Source of the DNA: Gautieria morchelliformis
Lineage: Eukaryota > Basidiomycota > Agaricomycetes > Gomphales > Gomphaceae
DNA: 64,000 nt
Assembly: GCA_015179125.1 (NCBI GenBank)
Contig: WHVA01000114.1
Coordinates: 124,001-188,000, forward strand
Direction of reading: 5' to 3'
A program made the translations under genes and the position numbers. Positions 24,070 through 38,161 of this stretch are shown one piece after another. Every line of letters begins with the position of its first letter. The first letter of the stretch is position 1. A model generated the notes under the pieces. The model did no database searches. It saw only the letters and a list, made by a program, of their open reading frames with translations, and was not told where the DNA came from.

Positions 24070-27000
24070 ATGGCAGTCTGGCAATGTGAGTGTGGACACA
24101 AGACCACCACTGAGAAAGGACTCACTGTGCACGAGAATCGGTGTGCTACATCCTTGATGCACCAGGATCAGACGATATCTGTGGCACAGCAGGCATTGAG
24201 GCGACAGGATGGTCCATCAAAAAGGCGTCGTGTTGGACCTGGCCCCAGGTCCCCTCCGAAATTCGATGAGCCTGGCAGTTCTGATACAGGGTCACACACT
24301 GGGATACCACTAGTGGACCCAAGTCCCTCTGAGGTTTGTTACTGAACTGCCATTACAAATGGCCTCACTGTACTAAGTGTAACTGCAGAAGACAGATGAA
24401 AGTCCTAGTGCCGGCTGTACTTCAGGATGTCCCGAAGGCCAGGAGCTCAATGAGGCAGTGATAGATCAGCCTGGTGAAGATAGGGGGCTACCACCATTGC
24501 TTCCAAAACATCAGACGGTTGCCCAAGAGGTACCGTGACCTACTGCCGGCTCCCCCTGCGCCGCTCCCCCTGAACCTGTCAGGGAAGCCCGTCTGCCTCG
24601 CGTACTTTTACATGTTTGGGAACGGGTCTGTACCCCTCGCAACATATTTGGTTTGTGGAGGGAGTACCTTGGCCATCCATCCTATGTTCCTGACTTGGCA
24701 TTACACGAGGATGAATGGGCCCCAGGTGTGGCAGCTTTATCTGATACACAACCACAACCAGCCGCAGACGGGCATGGGACCACATTCTGGCCATTCCCCA
24801 ATATCTCCCAGTTTCTCCTGGGTAACTGGTTTGTTAATTCACCCTCTGGGGAGCGCTCGGGGCGAGATTTGGACAGCCTTGTACATGTCATCCAGGATCC
24901 ACGGTTTGATCCCACCGAACTGGCCCATTTTTCGCATCGTCAGTTGAACCACTTGTTAGATGGCATTGATCATAGTGCCGATATGCTCCCCAGGGAACTC
25001 AATGGTTCGGATGGCTGGAAACGGAATAGTTCTGTGAGCATTCACGTGCCTGAAGCTAAAAAATGGTGGACATGCGCGAAGGGGAGGCAATTCCACATCC
25101 CTGGCCTCCACCACCGCTCAATCTGCTCCGTCATACGCAAAGTTTATTCCACAGCTCGTGACCTCCACTTTACACCATTTGAATGGTACCACCAACCGAC
25201 TAATTCAGCCATGCCCTGGCAGCGAGTGTGGGGAGATTTGTTTTGCTCACAGGCCTGGCTGGATGAACACAAGGCACTCCCACGAGAGCCTGGATGCCAC
25301 CTTGAAAGGGTAGTGGCGCCTTTGATGTTCTGGTCAGATTCGACACACCTGACGAACTTTGGAACTGCTAAGCTGTGGCCTATTTATATGTTCTTTGGAT
25401 CTCAGAGCAAATACTCTCGCAGCAAACCGAGTTCTCACTTATGTCACCATTTGGCATACATTCCCTCGGTGAGTGACCATCTAATGTGTTGCTCAAGATG
25501 CGGGTTCATGTTCATGGATATCATCTAGCTGCCTGACTCCATTCAGGATTTCATTAGAACACTCACCGGGGGGGCCGCTGCAAGGCCTCCACTGCTCACA
25601 CATTGTCGCCGTGAGTTGATGCATGCCATATGGCAACTCCTGCTGGACGATGAATTCATGGAAGCATACAAGCATGGGATTGTCATCAAGTGTGCCGATG
25701 GCATTACTCGCCGGGTGTACCCCAGGATTTTCACATATTCGGCGGACTATCCAGAAAAGTATTGTGTTTCTGCCCCTGGTTATAAACTTGAACTTATTTC
25801 TTTGTCATGTAGGGTACTATTAGCTTCCCTTTGCGACCAAGGAAATTGTCCGTGTCCGCGCTGCAAGGTTACAAAGGGTAATATTTGGCAAGTAGGCACC
25901 CACCAAGACAAACGACGCCGTGACACCCAGGCACGCAAGGATAACCTCCATCTTCGCGATACAATTGCACGGGCACGTGCTTTCATATATGAAAAAGGTT
26001 TCTTGGTCAATAGTAAAGCTGTGGACCGCCTACTTAAACCAGAGTCACTTGTCCCCACTGTTGTGCGTCCCAATTTTGCTCTATCTGTGCTGCCCTCAGG
26101 AATGACATTAATGTGATATCCCAGAATGCATTCTCTGACAAACTCCTGCCAACTGGATTTCAAATGTACCAGATCTTCGTTGTTGACTTTCTCCATGAAA
26201 TAGAGCTTGGTGTATGGAAGGCTTTATTCACGCATTTGATCCGTATATTATATGCACACGATCCAGATAAAGTCCATGAGCTCAATCGACGCTACGTGCC
26301 AGTTCACTCGCATTGTATTTGATCCCCAAAATTAAATCCTAGGTATCGAATGGTCCCCACATTCGGGCGGGACACCATACGTCGGTTCTCAAACAATGTC
26401 TCTGAGATGAAGAAGTTGGCTGCACGGGACTTTGAGGATATATTGCAGGTATAAGTAATATCCTGAGGTAATCACCGATCCTAACCTGTCATGCAGTGTG
26501 CCATGCCGGTTTTTGAAGGGCTACTTCCACATCCATTCGATGAACTCTTACAAGATCTACTCTTTATCTTCTCTAGCTGGCATGGACTCGCCAAACTTCG
26601 ATTGCACACGGATGCCACCCTCACGAACCTGGATGATCTGACCACGATCTTCGGCACGCTGCTACGTCGGTTTTCTACCCAGACCGCCGTATCATTTGCC
26701 ACTTATGAACTGCCCCGGGAGGCAGCAGCTCAAGTCCGTCGTCGAGCAAAACAAGGTGCAGTGTCTGCAGCAGGCCAAGTGGCAGGGAGGCCAGTCATGC
26801 CATTGCCTACGGACAAAAAGATGAAAAATTTGAACTTATCCACCTACAAACTACATGCAATGGGCGACTATGTAGGCACCATTCGACGATATGGTACCAC
26901 TGACTCGTTTTCTACTCAGGCAGTAAGTGCCCAGGTCCACTCTTGTTTGCGGACTTGATGCTGACTGCAGGATGTATTAGGGTGAACTGGAACACAAAAT

Positions 27001-28307
27001 TTCAAAGCGTCGCTATCCTCGGGCCTCCAAGAGTACACCAGCGTCAAGTATGACCAACCTGGATCGTCGAGAAACCCACATGCGTGCCATACACAACAGA
27101 GTCTCCCAAAGTACATCTAAGCCTGCACAACCTCAACCACCTCTCGAGGAACCCTTACCTTATACAGATCCCCGAGAGCACCACCATATCTCAGAAGGCA
27201 GAAGGCATCCCATAGATATCGGCACCTTCGTGCAAGAGCATGAAGGAGATCCAGCGGTCAGGGTGTGTATTTCTCGTTGTTAACACGACAGTGCTGTGAC
27301 AGCAGACGCAGGAATTTTACCCTAGGCTTCAAGACCACTTGCTCTCCCGTCTGTTGGGCCATGAATACGACGGGGACGAAGCTACGTTCAGCCCCGCTGC
27401 TCGTAACAGGGTCGTTTTTGCCAAGCACCGTATCTATCGCCACCATGTTCTTCGCATCAACTTTACCACTTATGATTTACGTCGCAGTCAAGACTCATGC
27501 AACCCAGGGACTGACCATTGTGACATAATGGTGCAAGCGCAGGATGACCCCAACAGCACTCAGTACCATCCCTTTTGGTATGCTCGAGTCATCGGTATAT
27601 TTCACACACAAGTAATGTATGAGCAAGAAAATGGCATCCTCACACCTCCTCAGCTGATGCACTTCCTCTGGGTCCGATGGTTTGGAAAAGACGTGACGTA
27701 TCGTTCGGGCCCCCGTGCACGTCGACTGGACCGCATAGGCTTTGTCACTGACTCAGACGACACAGAACCATTTGGGTTCCTCGATCCTGCTAACGTCATT
27801 CGAACAGTGCATCTTATCCCCGCCTTCGCACATGGGCAGACCAATGAACTGTTGCCAGGCCGTTCTATCGCACGTCGGGATCGCACAAGCACCGAGGATT
27901 GGCAGTACTTTTATGTTAATAGGTGGCTATCATACAAATTACATGCGGTCATACCGTCATTTGCTGATGAGGCCGGGTACAGGTGGGCAGATCGTGACAT
28001 GCTCATGAGGTTCCTCGGAGGAGGCATTGGGCATTCTATACACTATGATACGGAGACCAGCGCTCATCGTCCCGAGGACGGCCGAGAGTCGGACGAAGGC
28101 TTCGATGACCTAGACAGCCACGCTGGGACCGTGGAGGGCACGGCGATTGTGCCTGACTGCGAAGAGGACGAGGAGGCAGAAGAAGTTGAGGAAGAGTCCG
28201 AAGCTGAATCCTCGCACAGCGAGGTCGAAGATGGAGAAGGAGATGAGGAAGACGAGGACGGAGATTGTGACGAGGGAGGTGATGGAGAAGGGTATGACTC
28301 CGCGTGA
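24070..28307 (+). CDS. Plavaka transposase (probably defective copy)
   Basis: Begins with a Cys/His cluster (WQCECGHKTTTEKGLTVHENRC) resembling a zinc finger for DNA binding, then a low-complexity linker. The transposase core contains WPFPNISQFLLGNWF, REPGCHLERVVAPLMFWSDS, HLTNFGTAKLWPIYMFFG, CADGITRRVYPRIFTYSADY, CPCPRCKVTKG, VVDFLHEIELGVWKALFTHL and VPTFGRDTIRRFSNN, all blocks I know from Plavaka proteins. The aspartates in the CADG/YSADYPEK and VDFLHE blocks are candidates for the catalytic carboxylates. The C terminus has a conserved tail (YARVIGIFH, FLWVRWFG, WQYFYVNRW, MRFLGGGIGH) and a final Glu/Asp-rich run. Exons join in frame except at 26292-26342, where the required 5' splice site reads CTACGT instead of GTACGT; usage of the next GT breaks the frame. 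One other donor (GTGACC, about 24530) is weak but keeps frame. Confidence 0.85.
26292..26342 (+). other. Intron with a mutated 5' splice site in the transposase gene
   Basis: Joining ...AATCGACG to GTATCGAATG restores the family reading NRRYRMVPTFGRD exactly. That needs a donor at 26292, but the sequence there is CTACGT. A single G-to-C change from GTACGT explains it. The acceptor (CCTAG, ending 26342) is normal. Confidence 0.6.
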
Positions 28308-28572
28308 GCCTCATCTTGCCATCAGGAATGAGCCGCGATGGTTACTTGTTCATGTAAGTGGGATAAAGACCAATGGCATACTTAAAAGGGTTCTACAATG
28401 CTTACCTTCCATTTGTGAGCCTGCGGAACAATTATAAGATACTATAATGAGCCTCAAGTCTTTCCTGAGGGGTGTATGGGTATGTACTACTTGCAACGCC
28501 TTGTACGGCCCTTGCAAGCGGGTATGAGGCGCTGGCATGATTACGAAAACGGCAAGCGCTTACACGGTAGTA

Positions 28573-29480
28573 TTATCTATGCGCGGTTTCGCCGATGCTG
28601 TCATGATGGTCATCGAGTAACTTGGATGACACGGGTAAAGTCCTAGACACGGACGCCGAATCTGAAGATATAACTTGACAGTCATCCGGTTCTTCAGCTT
28701 CGACTTCAACTTCAACTTCAGCTTCCCATCTCTTCCGTTTCTTGCCAGTGGGCATCTGCCTAGCCAACTCACTAGGGGTCATGAGAGGTAAGTTCCAAGC
28801 AAAGAAGACTATAGCCCACGTTTTATAAGCCTGCATTGCAACCTTGATCAGGGGCCGAAAGACACCTGCGACCCAGTCACGAAGACCATCAAAGTCTGTC
28901 TGTATACAAGTATACCTCTGCGGCCACAACTTCGAAGATATTAGCATAGATCTTTGAATAAGGAGCAAGTTTTGATGCGCCAGGTTTTTGCTTGTGAGAT
29001 ACATAAGGATGAGGTGACCAATTCAACTTGTGGGTCAGTAGTGCGAGAGTCTTATTGGAGACCAGGCGAGCTCGGACGGTCTATCCGTGAGTTAGACAGT
29101 TGACTCTGTTGCATGTACCAGGAAATACGACACGCACGCTGATAATACTCAGGTTTCCCCAAGGGTTCAACTTGCTCGCCTGCTGCTCACGATACAACTC
29201 GAGTGAAATTACTGCGTACATCAAACTGTATCGTTTCAGTGGACAGTAGACACATTGACGTTGGGACACAATATTATTCAGTCGCTCACCTGTCGCCTAT
29301 CCATTCTATGGACTTATTCCTGGGCTTGTTGGCTTCTGTCCAGTTCAAAGCGTTGTCCAAGGTTTTTACGTCCAGTTCAGGACGTGGTGGCTGATAGTCT
29401 GTCTCGAGAATGGCTGTCCTTATGGCTTCCTGTACAGTTTTGTGCACTTTACAGTCAAAGCTTGAGGTTCGCTTCGTCAT
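28573..29480 (-). pseudogene. RNase III-like domain gene with altered active site and apparent frame break
   Basis: Minus-strand exons from ATG 29480 (or 29492) read DVKTLDNALNW, then SIEWIGDSLMYAVISLELY (the ExxxD signature of RNase III), NLSIIS-TVRARLVSNKTLALL, and YSKIYANIFEVVAAE. The two introns (ends GATACAG and CGGATAG) keep frame. In canonical RNase III the last block is ADVFEA with catalytic Asp and Glu; here Asp is Asn (YANIFE), so catalysis is doubtful. Just downstream, around 28897-28912, the helix DFDGLRDWVAGVFRPLIKVA continues in a different frame, which needs a one-base deletion to join. A 50-bp intron there would be possible but truncates the protein. The C terminus carries a run of Glu/Val and an acidic tail. 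The call could also be a divergent single-domain RNase III or mitoribosomal L44-type protein. Confidence 0.55.
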
Positions 29481-30037
29481 CGTCCACTCCAACCTATAGG
29501 TAGCTCAAGAAATATGCTAGGTGGCTGGCATGCATTACAAACAAGCTGAACATGAAACTAAGCGAGGATTCAATTGCGAGACGTCGTCCAGTTTCGAATT
29601 GAGAGATCCGTGGCAAGTATCTTATCCTTCGTTTCCAACCTTCCAGAGGCGGGTGTTGGAATCAGTAATCTTGCACGTGGGGTCCAATAATACGCCAAGT
29701 CGGTTCTTTGTCACTCGTAAGTACTCGTGACAGCGGGAACCAAGGCTCATCCCTGAGGAGCCCTCCCCAGATGTTGACGTGGTACGTGGGGTTTAAGAGG
29801 AATGGACACCACTACGCTGCATGATGAGGGGTATATACCCCCTTTGTACGGCGCACCATTTTTCGCCAGAAGCTTTCCTCGAAAGCGACTACATCGAAGA
29901 CCATCGCCTTGCCTTATCTTTAAAGTTCGCTGGCTTCCCTGCTCTCCCCTTCATAAGATGTCCGTCCATCTCTCTTACGTACTGATCAGTAAGTTCATAG
30001 TAACTTCGATGGTCTACCACCACTGGCATAACCGAGC
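29481..30037. other. Intergenic region with a 14-bp palindrome
   Basis: About 560 bp between the RNase III-like gene and the 3' end of MCM5. It includes the perfect palindrome GGGGTATATACCCC at 29828-29841, which recurs at 58269-58282. No coding support. Confidence 0.5.
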
Positions 30038-33118
<3,081 letters not shown>

Positions 33119-33240
33119 GGTGCGAGATATGACGGCGTGGGTCCAGGATAAGGAGGAGGGTGAACGATGGAGTATATATCAGAAACGCGTGGACTCTTGT
33201 AGACGCGTGCAGATCCACAACCGTCCATAAGCTCGCCACC
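33119..33240. promoter_or_regulatory. Divergent promoter MCM5 / CSN6
   Basis: Only 122 bp separate the start codons of the two divergent genes. It includes a GAGTATATATC TATA-like word near 33172. The CSN6 start has a GCCACCATGG context. Confidence 0.5.
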
Positions 33241-34660
33241 ATGGCGGATACAGTAGTTTTACCTTCGTCAACTACTTCAACCTTGTCTCTTTCTTTGTGA
33301 GATTGGAATTTAATATGCTTTTTGACATAGTTTGATTATCTCGCCAGACACCCACTGCCTATTCTCAACATCTCGGAGCATCTGACTCGCCAGAAGCTTC
33401 AGAAAAGAACCAAGTTTCCATTTGGTAGCTTTTATCTACATTTCCACATATTTCAGATGATGCTTATGATTGAAAGTCGTGGGGGCTTTGTTAGGCACTC
33501 AGAATGGCCGTGAAGTAGAAATCGTCAATACGTTCGAGCTCGCCGCGGACGAGAGGCCAGACGAAAGCGAAAGCGGAAGCGGAAGTATCACTGTAGATCG
33601 AGAATTTCTAGTATCTCGGACGCAGCAATGTAACCAACTTCCCTGCTTCTGCTCCACAGTGTTGATCTTGTTTCAGATAAACAGGTCTTCCCGTCACTTG
33701 AACTCATTGGATGGTACACCGTGGCCCCTGAACCTACCCCGTTGCATATCAATTTGCATGAGCAGGTTAGAGTGTTATTTTCGCTTATCCAGATCTCTCA
33801 ACCTGCAGTTTATAGTTCACAGAATACACTGCAACACCCCTCCTCTTACTGCTTCAACCCAGTTCCCAAGATTCTAAGGAAACACAAGGTTTACCCTTCA
33901 AAGCCTACGAACCCACGCTTGAGATAAGAGACCGCAAATCTCGTGCTGTCTTCATTGAGGCATCGTATACAGTCGAGACAGGTGAAGCGGAACGGATAGC
34001 GGTCGACTGGACCGCACGAGGTGGCGAGGGAGGGAGCAGTCGTCAGTTTGATTCTGTGTGCTTATGCCAGGTTTTCTCTAACGGATACATTCGTATACAG
34101 TACTATCACATCTACAGACTCAGCGAGCTGCTATAAAGATGCTCCACGACCGGATACAGGTTCTTGTGTCATACGTTACGTCTGTCATCTCAGGTATGTC
34201 TATTTTCCTCTCTCAACCCTTGAGACGTCTACAGCCCCTATCGCACGCTTGAAGGCAAGGCGCCGAATGACCATGCAACTCTTCGATCATTATCTGCACT
34301 TCTTGCTTCTCTTCCTGCGTCAGAGCAACCTGAATTTAGGGAAGAATTCGACACGGTATGCCTTCTGTTTCAATTGACCTATTGCTGGAGTAACTTGTCC
34401 GACTTATATTAGGAATATGCCGATGTCCAATTGACCGCATACCTTGCCGCACTTACGAAGTCCACGAATGCGTTGAACGACGTACGTCTATTCGAGCGCA
34501 CCTCAGTGCTCACTTATGACTGTCATGAATTTAGCTCGTGGACAAGCACGTTCTTATCACCACACCTTCACGAGATCATGTCGGCTCGATGCCCGGGAGC
34601 AGACGGAGGGGACCGGGCAGACCCCCCGTTGGGGGATATGACTGGGACAGAACTCACTGA
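33241..34660 (+). CDS. CSN6: COP9 signalosome subunit 6 (MPN-domain)
   Basis: MPN-type subunit of the COP9 signalosome, which removes Nedd8 from cullins. Exons read HPLPILNISEHLTRQ, VVGALLGTQNGREVEIVNTFEL, FPSLELIGWYTVAPEPTPLHI, FEASYTVETGEAERIAVDW (the strong CSN6 marker), MLHDRIQVLVSYV and a C-terminal helical part (TAYLAALTKSTNALNDLVDKH). There is no JAMM zinc motif (no ExnHxHx10D), as expected for the inactive subunit. ATG 33241 has perfect Kozak context. The C terminus is basic and Gly/Pro-rich (GSRRRGPGRPPVGGY) with TGA 34658-34660. Alternative: eIF3f/Rpn8, but the TGEAERI block and end favour CSN6. Confidence 0.9.
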
Positions 34661-34893
34661 TAACAAGTTGTACCGTACTCAGCGGTTTTTGCGCCTGCAA
34701 TCTGATTTTGTATTATTGGCTTGGGATCCTACCCGCCAATGCTCTGTCGCGACAGCTGAGCTGAGACCTTGGCGTATAGATGTAATTTACAGTCAGGAGG
34801 TTGACGCGTGGACCTAAATGCATAAATGACGCAGCCAGTTCCCACGTTTTCTAGCCCTAACTCTTGTGGGGCCTCCGTCAACAGTCTGCAGCC

Positions 34894-35576
34894 ATGTCCT
34901 ATCGATCTGACAGGCTCTCAGTATCTACAGTCATCGACCTTTTCTCGGTAGATGGAGTATACACGCTTTTGTACGCCTTCCTCTTTGGCGCATCAATGTG
35001 GGTCAATTTCTTTGGGGGAGTAATCGCGTACCGTGCTCTACGTATGTCCCACCGCAGTTAGTGCAATGTGCAATCTTATATTCCTCCCACCAGCTCGGGC
35101 ACAGTTCGGCGTGCTACAGCATCGAACCTTCCCCGTGTTTTTCCTCTCTTCTGAGGCCGTCTCATCTCTCCTCCTCACCCTCTGGACATTGTCTCACCCT
35201 GATGTCCTGACTAACTGGTACAATCCCGCCATTGTCGATGTCGCTCAAGCCTGGGCACTTGCCACTGTGCTCCTGACGCAGGGTGCGAATGATTGGGTTG
35301 TTGGTCCTTTGACAAGCAAGACCATGTTCGAGCGACATCGGCTCGAAAAGGTCGAGAAGAAAAACTACAACGATCAGGGGGTATGTGTCATGGAACTTAC
35401 TTCCTCGCCCGCAGGCCCTGACTCTCATCTTCCAACAGGTCTCTGACGAGATGAAGGCACTGAACAGGCGTTTCGGAACTTTGCACGGTATCAGCTACTT
35501 GTTGAGCATGGGTGCTGTCGTTGCTTTGGGTTTCCACGGCCTATGGATTGGGAACGTTGGGCTCCAGGGCTACTGA
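34894..35576 (+). CDS. TMEM205-like / DUF4149 membrane protein
   Basis: Three exons give about 180 residues with four predicted membrane helices. The first exon ends SMWVNFFGGVIAYRAL; the second begins PRAQFGVLQHRTFPVFF and includes VSSLLLTLWTLSHPD, DVAQAWALATVLLTQGANDWVVGPLTS and MFERHRLEK; the third (after a GTATGT...CAACAG intron) reads VSDEMKALNRRFGTLHGISYL and ends FHGLWIGNVGLQGY. These are the signatures of DUF4149 (TMEM205-like). Its human relative TMEM205 affects membrane trafficking and drug resistance; the fungal role is unknown. TGA 35574-35576. The gene is convergent with the mannosyltransferase. Confidence 0.9.
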
Positions 35577-35757
35577 TACGTATGGTTTCTATAATTTTGT
35601 ATTGTTGTGATTCTGCTGTTCGTGAATGTCCATACGTAACCAATAAGTAAACTAGAAATGCCCATTCTCTTCCATCAGGTGAATTTGACGTTCAACGGGG
35701 GGTGAGGGGAAGTAATACAAAGTCTGGTGCTACATGCCAAGCTGCTCGACAAGGCTA

Positions 35758-37428
35758 TTATGAATCGCTATGTGGCCTCCAACTTCCGCTGAAATAGTGC
35801 TGTACCTAACACACAGAATGGATATCCTAATCATTGATGATGTGACTAAACTCACCATCGCTTCATCATCCGTCTTTTGCTTTGAACCAAAATTGCCAAC
35901 ACCCGGAGAAAACCCTGATTATCATAACAACGTCATATAACCAGTTAATACATGAAAGAGGCCACTGACCAGTCACGGGTAGAACGATGACGCTCCCCGC
36001 TTGAAGAGGCCTGTCTAGGCCACGCAGATCCACCCATTTGAGGCCAGCCTCTATTCGAAGGAACCTGTGATGGCAACAGGGTTAGCCCACTTGCAGCCTA
36101 TAAGTTGCCAACCTACCGAAGAGTTGCATCTGTAAAGACCGCCGGACCTGGCCATGACGTGGTCACGCTAGAACATGGGACCACAGAGACCAGTAAAAAC
36201 CAACCTGTCCACTCTAAAACCGACATGTTTTTATCCAGATTTCCCATCGCGTCAATTGATGCATCAGCACGTAGGTTTCGCTCCGCTTCGACAGTTCTTG
36301 CGTATATTCTTCGCACTGTATCCAGGAACAGAGGGTGTCCTGTATCCAGCAACACGACTAAGTAAAGGATACAATGGACTGATGAGGAACATACCAGGGC
36401 TGGAAGACATTGTCCATTGGACGATCTGTAATGGTCGTGCCCACCACTACACAACACTCAGACAATATCGCGTGGTAAAGTGGCATACACTCACATCATG
36501 CCAGTCGGCTCGGTCGCCACTGAAGACCTTTCAGTCTCGTGCGAGTGAAAACAGAAGGATAGCGGGCTCACACATCGGCTTCTACACCTACAATAGTACC
36601 AGGCATTGACCCGCTTCCGGCTGATTGCACGATATCTGCCCCATGGCCCCAGCGTGTAATGGGTTTCAAACATTCTGTATCTCTGTTCAGTGTGTCAGTG
36701 TCTTAGAAGACCTGATATAATTTGACTGTACATGTCAGAATACGTTCCGCCCTCTACGAGTAACAAGAGATAGCGCAAAAAGTCGGCCTTCTGAATGGGA
36801 TGCCTTGATCACCAGCCTCGAGAGCAATACCTAAAGCACTTACCAGAACAGCATGAGGAAGGAAATTCCATGTCCACTCAATGGCGCTATCTTTGAAATT
36901 CCGTCGTACCCATTCATCTGCGTCGTCATCGTATAAGAAGTGGTACTCGTGGTCAGGATTTAAATCGGGCCACGTCTTCGGCCCAGGTTTTGGTGGCAGA
37001 ATATCATTTGTTTGCCAGATGTGTTTAGGTCTTTCGGGAAGTGGGTCAGAAGATTCAAAGTCGAGGAAGCGATCCAGTTGGCTTGACAACCGAGCTTTTA
37101 GTGAAGAGGGAAACGCTGTATCGATGAAAGCTTGAAGGGAAGACTTGTAAGAAGGTAATGACAAGGAACCCAAATGATAGACCTCTTCAGCCTCGAGGCC
37201 AAGGGATGACAATGCGACTGTTGGAAGTGGGTTATCGTCGAGGGCTATTGGCACCGGTGTGCGTTGTCGTACGAAGAGTGTAAGTCTACCCGAGACAATG
37301 TAAACGAGGCCGGCAAAAAAGGCGAGGGCGACGATGAGCTTGCGTCGTCGCAGTGAAGAAGATTGTAGCAGTTGTAGAGGTTTTGAAGCAGAACAGACAG
37401 GGAGTGCCTCGTCAGCGACAGTATCCAT
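35758..37428 (-). CDS. OCH1-type alpha-1,6-mannosyltransferase (GT32)
   Basis: Golgi type II glycosyltransferase. The N terminus (from ATG 37428) has a basic stretch and one membrane anchor (KLIVALAFFAGLVYIVSG), then a stem. Catalytic blocks: PKHIWQTNDILPP, WPDLNPDHEYHFLYDDDADEWVR, KADFLRYLLLLVEGGTYSDIDTECLKPI (with the DxD metal site in SDIDTE), VFSGDRADWHD, ARPLQIVQWTMSSSPGHPLFLD, MSVLEWTGPAVFTDATLR and a C-terminal VQHYFSGSW. The DxD codons are assembled across an intron ending at the AACAG acceptor; the next AG would destroy the motif. The family adds the first alpha-1,6-mannose to N-glycan outer chains in yeasts; many basidiomycetes have several paralogues, so the substrate is inferred. 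TAA is 35758-35760. Confidence 0.9.
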
Positions 37429-38161
37429 TAGTTGAAGGTGGAGCAGGTTGGCATGTTGGCGCCCACCGTAGCCATTTATAACGGGATCTATGGCGAATCT
37501 ATTTTTGAAAGGAGATGTAATAACGAGGCGTCAGCAATATCGGCCATGATCATCAGGATGTAAAAATATCCCTGGAAGGTAGCCTCCTCACCGAACACAT
37601 TTTGAGGATAATCCCCACTTCCAGTTTGAATCTTGGTGCAATAGTTGAACTGCTGCGTAGCCTTATCGGGCGGACTGCGGTAGCCGTGACCAGCACTGCA
37701 AGTACTGTTTCATGTAACTGTCGGAAAGTGAGCTCCTAGCGCCGCCTGCTGCGTATTGCACTATTTCTAAATTCCCTACTGGCCGGTGGATAAGGGTGAT
37801 ATGTTTCGACGAGCATGGGAGCGCTAGACAATCGAGTACTTATACCCCTAGCGCTTCCATACTGTAGGGACTCCCTTTTAGATACTTTTTAATTACTCCA
37901 AGAGGGTTTCCAGACATCACAAGGCGAGCTTCAGATATTACAAGCTGTATAAATGTTAACGTCAAGTCAAGGCTCTACAATGAGTCTGATTTGACACCCC
38001 CAAACGCAACAGGCAAGACGGTGCTGACGAGTTGTGCATCGAGGCGACCGAAGATCGCCGAGCCCGAACTGAAGATTACACCACGCACAAAGTTCATCGC
38101 TGTGCCACCCAGTCACCATCGAATATCGTGCCTGACAAAGAAAATACAACCTTGCCGCTAA
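37429..38161. other. Intergenic region, no supported gene
   Basis: About 730 bp upstream of the mannosyltransferase and downstream of U2A'. Contains the promoter of the former and 3' UTR of the latter. No coding signal or repeat found. Confidence 0.5.

Larger units (their letters stand above)
21805..28529. mobile_element. Plavaka-type DNA transposon with divergent DUF6698-type gene
   Basis: Interval that encloses a complete DUF6698-type gene (minus) and a Plavaka transposase gene (plus), head to head around a 333-bp spacer. Candidate ends are a 10-bp inverted match, CCTCATACCC at 21805-21814 and its complement at 28520-28529, with weakly similar sequence inside (TTG...AAGG). The subterminal word GTAACCAT occurs at the left end and inverted at 28338-28345. 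I could not identify target-site duplications, so the ends are provisional. Plavaka transposases belong to DDE-type DNA transposons of fungi. Confidence 0.6.
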
